NCBI GenBank assembly: GCA_029571215.1
Contig: JAKPTE010000009.1
Span: forward strand, 52,889 to 116,888
DNA: 64,000 nt
Origin: Bacteroidota bacterium
GTDB taxonomy: Bacteria > Bacteroidota > Bacteroidia > Bacteroidales > JAAYUG01
Direction: 5' to 3'
The notes below the pieces were generated by a model. It searched no databases. It saw only the letters and a program-made list of their open reading frames with translations, and had not been told where the DNA came from. Made by a program: the position numbers and the translations under genes. Positions 60,936 to 64,000 of this stretch are shown piece by piece (the stretch's first letter is position 1; each line of letters starts with the position of its first letter).

Positions 60936-61943
60936 ATGGATCAAAAACTTATTGTCTCCCCATCGCCCCATATTTCGGGTGATTACAGCATACGCAAGCT
61001 GATGATGCATGTGGTAATTGCCCTGATTCCTGCCTTTCTGGTATCTGTGTGGTTTTTCGGCTATGCAGCCATATTGGTTACCGCCGTCTCCGTAGCTTCC
61101 TGCGTGCTGTTCGAGTATATTATCCAGCGCTTTGTGATGAAGGTTAAGCCCACCATTGATGACGGTTCTGCTGTAGTTACCGGTGTGTTGCTGGCCTTTA
61201 ATGTCCCTGCCAATCTTCCGGTCTGGATCATTATCCTGGGTGCTTTGGTAGCTATCGGGATTGCCAAGATGAGTTTCGGAGGCCTGGGAAACAATCCGTT
61301 CAATCCGGCGCTGGTTGCCAGGGTTTTTCTCCTGATTTCCTTTCCGGTTCAGATGACTACCTGGCCTTTACCAAAAGGGTTCGACACAAAATATGCCGAT
61401 GCCATCACAGGGGCAACACCGCTGGGAATTCTGAAAGAAGGAATACGGAATGGTTCCAGTGTGATTGACCTCTTGCATACTCCGGCAATGCCTGACTACC
61501 AACAGCTTTTTATTGGCAATATGGGTGGATCGCTCGGAGAGATAGCTGCCGGAGCTCTTTTGCTTGGTTTTATTTATCTCCTCTGGAAGCGTGTTATAAC
61601 CTGGCACATCCCTGTTACCATCGTATTTACGGTAGCTGTCTTTACTTCCGTCTTGTGGCTTATCAATCCCAATCGGTATGCCGATCCACTGTTCCATGTT
61701 CTTACGGGAGGGCTTCTGCTGGGAGCGATTTATATGGCAACTGATTATGTGACCTCCCCCATGACGGTGCGGGGCATGATTATTTATGCCATTGGAATAG
61801 GTATTGTTACCGTTGTCATCAGGGTTTGGGGGGCCTATCCCGAAGGGGTATCCTTTGCCATTCTGTTTATGAATGCTTTTGTTCCTTTAATTAACCGCTA
61901 TATTAAACCCGGGCGTTTTGGAGAGGAGGTGCACCATGCCTAA
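60936..61943 (+). CDS. rnfD: Ion-translocating oxidoreductase subunit RnfD
   Basis: RnfD is a multi-helix inner-membrane subunit with covalently bound FMN. The 335-aa protein has about eight to nine membrane segments (IALIPAFLVSVWFFGYAAIL, PVTIVFTVAVFTSVLWLI), FNVPANLPVWIIILGALVAIGIAKM, GGLGNNPFNPALVARVFLL and the flavinylation-type segment ADAITGATPLGILKEG, in which the Thr of GATP would carry FMN. Its end overlaps rnfG by 8 bases. Confidence 0.96.
   Translation: MDQKLIVSPSPHISGDYSIRKLMMHVVIALIPAFLVSVWFFGYAAILVTAVSVASCVLFEYIIQRFVMKVKPTIDDGSAVVTGVLLAFNVPANLPVWIIILGALVAIGIAKMSFGGLGNNPFNPALVARVFLLISFPVQMTTWPLPKGFDTKYADAITGATPLGILKEGIRNGSSVIDLLHTPAMPDYQQLFIGNMGGSLGEIAAGALLLGFIYLLWKRVITWHIPVTIVFTVAVFTSVLWLINPNRYADPLFHVLTGGLLLGAIYMATDYVTSPMTVRGMIIYAIGIGIVTVVIRVWGAYPEGVSFAILFMNAFVPLINRYIKPGRFGEEVHHA
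61924..61929 (+). promoter_or_regulatory. Strong Shine-Dalgarno sequence of rnfG inside rnfD
   Basis: AGGAGG, 6 bases before the ATG at 61936. Shine-Dalgarno sequences are usually weak in Bacteroidota, so this strong match stands out and fixes the rnfG start within the rnfD coding end. Confidence 0.65.
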
Positions 61944-62565
61944 ACCGGTATCAAACCTCAGAAATATGTTTCTGGCACTTACGCTGATTGCCATGCTAAT
62001 GAGCGGAGCTTTGTCATTTGTCTATCTCAAGACAAAAGATCCTATTGCCAGAACCGACCAGGTAAAAAAAGAGAAAGCCATACGCGAAGCCATTCCTCCT
62101 TTTGATTCCCTTGTTGTTCTTAAAGAACCGGTAAGTGAAGGGGATACGCTGACCGCCTCCCTTGGATATGCAGGGGATACCCTGGCCGGGATAGCTGTTG
62201 AAACATACACAACCAAGGGATTTTCTGGGATGATAAAATTCGTGGTAGGTTTTACTTCCGACGGTCGCATCAATAATCTGACCGGGTTTACCCATAAGGA
62301 AACCCCCGGTCTAGGAACCAAAATGACTGAACCTAAATTCAGAAATCAGTTTCTTGGAAAGAACCCTGAAACGTTCAAGCTGAAGGTGAAAAAAGACGGT
62401 GGAGATGTAGATGCTATCTCAGCAGCCACAATTACAAGCAGGGCGGTATGTGACGGGATATCAAAAGCATGGGTTGCCTTTGGAAAAACCCGGAAAAGTT
62501 TAATGTCCTATGAAGTCGATTCCGTATCAGCTGCAACACATACAGGTGAAACAACCAAACAATAG
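61936..62565 (+). CDS. rnfG: Ion-translocating oxidoreductase subunit RnfG
   Basis: RnfG is a periplasmic-facing subunit with an N-terminal membrane anchor and covalent FMN. The 209-aa protein has an anchor (MFLALTLIAMLMSGALSFVY), an FMN-binding domain (about 90-190) with FSGMIKFVVGFTSDGRI, GFTHKETPGLGTKM and the covalent flavin motif SAATITSRAV with the Thr after the Ala pair. The ATG at 61936 overlaps the rnfD stop region; a longer frame from 61918 lacks a ribosome-binding site. Confidence 0.96.
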   Translation: MPKPVSNLRNMFLALTLIAMLMSGALSFVYLKTKDPIARTDQVKKEKAIREAIPPFDSLVVLKEPVSEGDTLTASLGYAGDTLAGIAVETYTTKGFSGMIKFVVGFTSDGRINNLTGFTHKETPGLGTKMTEPKFRNQFLGKNPETFKLKVKKDGGDVDAISAATITSRAVCDGISKAWVAFGKTRKSLMSYEVDSVSAATHTGETTKQ

Positions 62566-62591
62566 CAGATGAACCAGAAATCCAAAAACAA

Positions 62592-63188
62592 ATGAGCAAG
62601 CTTTCATATTTCACGAACGGATTACTCAAGGAAAACCCCACTTTTGTAATGGTCCTGGGAACCTGTCCAACTCTGGCAGTAACTACCTCTGCCTTTAACG
62701 GAATAGGAATGGGTTTGGCCACGACCTTTGTTCTTACATCGTCGAACCTGCTGATCTCATTATTGCGGAATCTGATTCCCGATAAGGTGCGGATTCCTTC
62801 ATTCATTGTTATTATTGCCACCTTCGTTACCATTGTTGATCTGGTAATGAAAGCATTTCTGCCCGATCTGTATCAGGCGCTTGGTATTTTCATTCCTCTG
62901 ATTGTCGTAAACTGTATAATAATGGGAAGGGCAGAAGCTTTCGCCCAGAAAAATACTCCTTTACCGGCTATTCTCGATGGACTTGGGATGGGTACAGGAT
63001 TTACGGTTGCACTGACCCTGCTCGCTTCCATCCGGGAAATCCTTGGGAATGGCTCCATTTTTAACGTCCGGCTTGTTTCGGAAAGCGCCAGTACCATCCT
63101 TATTTTCATTCTTGCCCCTGGTGCTTTTATTACCTATGGTTATATGGTGGCCCTGGTCAATATCATCAAAAAGAAATTGTCTCTCTGA
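62592..63188 (+). CDS. rnfE: Ion-translocating oxidoreductase subunit RnfE
   Basis: RnfE is an inner-membrane subunit with six predicted helices. The 198-aa protein shows LLKENPTFVMVLGTCPTLAV at the start, with the conserved Cys-Pro-Thr, IVVNCIIMGRAEAFAQKN and the C-terminal FILAPGAFITYG. It is homologous to RnfA and arranged in inverse topology. It lies 26 bases after rnfG. Confidence 0.97.
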   Translation: MSKLSYFTNGLLKENPTFVMVLGTCPTLAVTTSAFNGIGMGLATTFVLTSSNLLISLLRNLIPDKVRIPSFIVIIATFVTIVDLVMKAFLPDLYQALGIFIPLIVVNCIIMGRAEAFAQKNTPLPAILDGLGMGTGFTVALTLLASIREILGNGSIFNVRLVSESASTILIFILAPGAFITYGYMVALVNIIKKKLSL

Positions 63189-63203
63189 TTAAGTTGTCTG
63201 CAT

Positions 63204-63776
63204 ATGGAATACGTAATTATCGTTATAGCAGCCCTTTTGGTCAACAATGTGGTTCTTACCCAGTTCCTCGGAATTTGTCCGTTTCTTGGAGTATCGGGTA
63301 AAATCAATACCTCCGTGGGTATGGGGGCTGCAGTAATTTTCGTAATGTCGCTGGCCAATCTGGTTACGTATCTGATACAGAGATATCTTTTGATCCCTCT
63401 TCATATTGAGTTTATGCAAACGATCAGTTTCATTCTGATCATTGCTTTTCTAGTCCAGGTGGTTGAAATCATTCTCAAGAAAGTAAATCCTGCCCTATAT
63501 CAGGCACTGGGTATCTATTTGCCTCTTATTACCACGAATTGTGCTGTACTGGGCGTTACCCTGCTGGCTGTCAAAAACAACTTTAACCTTCTGGAAAGCG
63601 TGGTTTACGGAGCATCCATGGCGGCCGGTTTCACCCTGGCGCTTATATTAATGGCTGGCATCAGAGAACAACTCGATCTGATGAATGTTCCCAAAGCAAT
63701 GAAGGGTTTTCCTGTTTCGCTATTGCTGGCAGGGCTTTTGGCTATGGCATTCTGGGGATTCTCAGGAATTGTTTAG
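63204..63776 (+). CDS. rnfA: Ion-translocating oxidoreductase subunit RnfA
   Basis: RnfA is the inner-membrane partner of RnfE that holds a [2Fe-2S] cluster between them. The 190-aa protein has six predicted helices, LLVNNVVLTQFLGICPFLGVS at the start (with the conserved Cys-Pro-Phe, given in part), LITTNCAVLGVTLLAV and LLAGLLAMAFWGFSGIV at the end. It closes the operon. The complete set B-C-D-G-E-A supports a working ferredoxin:NAD+ oxidoreductase that pumps Na+ or H+. Confidence 0.97.
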   Translation: MEYVIIVIAALLVNNVVLTQFLGICPFLGVSGKINTSVGMGAAVIFVMSLANLVTYLIQRYLLIPLHIEFMQTISFILIIAFLVQVVEIILKKVNPALYQALGIYLPLITTNCAVLGVTLLAVKNNFNLLESVVYGASMAAGFTLALILMAGIREQLDLMNVPKAMKGFPVSLLLAGLLAMAFWGFSGIV

Positions 63777-63844
63777 CATTCCCGGTAAATTTTTTGGATT
63801 CCAGTTGGTTGGTGCAGTATTTCAGCCGATTGACTATCCCGGAT

Positions 63845-64000
63845 TTAGTTTTTCATGCTAACAGGTTGTCCTGTTGTTTCAAGTACGTTGTACCATAATT
63901 CACTTTCAAGCGAAATTTTCTTCCTGCTTTTGACGGCAACCGGTATCGGCAGAATAGTGAATTCATTGTTCCAATGCCCGACCACAAATCCGCTTTTGCC
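63845..64000 (-). CDS. Probable 6-phosphofructokinase, C-terminal 51 residues only (cut by window edge)
   Basis: The frame enters from the right edge and ends with TAA at 63845-63847. The visible 51 residues include GKSGFVVGHWNNEFTILPIP and end ETTGQPVSMKN. The pattern GKSG-x-x-VG followed by a Pro-Ile/Leu strand resembles the C-terminus of phosphofructokinases. The call is by motif memory only. It converges with rnfA. Confidence 0.55.
   Translation of the reverse strand, partial: GKSGFVVGHWNNEFTILPIPVAVKSRKKISLESELWYNVLETTGQPVSMKN

Overview
The window looks like chromosomal DNA of an anaerobic member of the Bacteroidota, most likely the Bacteroidales. This rests on the sequence itself. There is a type IX secretion C-terminal domain, a carboxypeptidase-regulatory-domain TonB receptor, an OstA/SurA-type chaperone cluster, a DUF2795 protein almost identical to the Bacteroidota form, short LptE and TamB homologues, and promoters of the Bacteroidota type (-7 box TAnnTTTG). 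Genes are intact and densely packed. I see no rRNA, tRNA, CRISPR array, insertion sequence or prophage.

Layout. 1-2.8 kb: envelope genes on the minus strand (sigma-54-type activator, lptE, a cut-off conserved gene) and kdsB. 2.8-7.3 kb: a TonB-dependent receptor with an exported companion, then mltG. 7.3-15 kb: a tandem-duplicated SiaB-like kinase with a structured leader, mgsA, an HD hydrolase overlapping pyk, trmH, an orphan LytTR regulator, a class-III aminotransferase and a DUF6132 membrane protein. 15-23.6 kb: an exported unknown, htpG, a class-I aminotransferase, an M48 lipoprotein protease, an FAH-family enzyme, a DnaQ-like exonuclease and dnaN. 23.8-31 kb: a T9SS surface protein with a barrel-like partner, DUF4340 plus a stand-alone MetH activation-domain protein, a FadL-type porin and siaC. 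31-39.7 kb: tsaD, tamB, exbB-exbD-tonB and murB. 40-46 kb: a GT4 glycosyltransferase, a DUF2062 protein, a LacI regulator divergent from a MtbA-like corrinoid methyltransferase, and recQ. 46-53.4 kb: guaB, then a periplasmic chaperone cluster (two parvulin PPIases, a degenerate PPIase lipoprotein, an OstA-like LPS transport protein). 53.5-58.2 kb: DUF2795, cobalamin adenosyltransferase, LolD-like ATPase, a SAM methyltransferase and recG. 58.3-63.8 kb: a complete rnf operon (rseC-like, rnfB-C-D-G-E-A). The right edge cuts a gene resembling 6-phosphofructokinase.

How the genes fit together. Outer-membrane construction dominates (lptE, kdsB, ostA-like, surA-like, tamB, lolD-like, murB, mltG, exbBD-tonB). 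Anaerobic energy and one-carbon metabolism is the second theme: Rnf, an MtbA-like methyltransferase, a MetH-type reactivation protein and a cobalamin adenosyltransferase at three separate loci. A SiaB-like kinase and its likely substrate SiaC lie about 22 kb apart, with no SiaA phosphatase or SiaD cyclase in the window.

The most unusual items are these. (1) The leader of the double SiaB-like kinase gene has a 14-bp stem covering the start codon, plus an upstream copy of one arm that could form a competing stem. (2) The kinase is itself a tandem duplication. (3) A perfect 10+10 bp operator-like palindrome lies between the LacI gene and the methyltransferase gene. No computation was run, so all family calls are from reading motifs.
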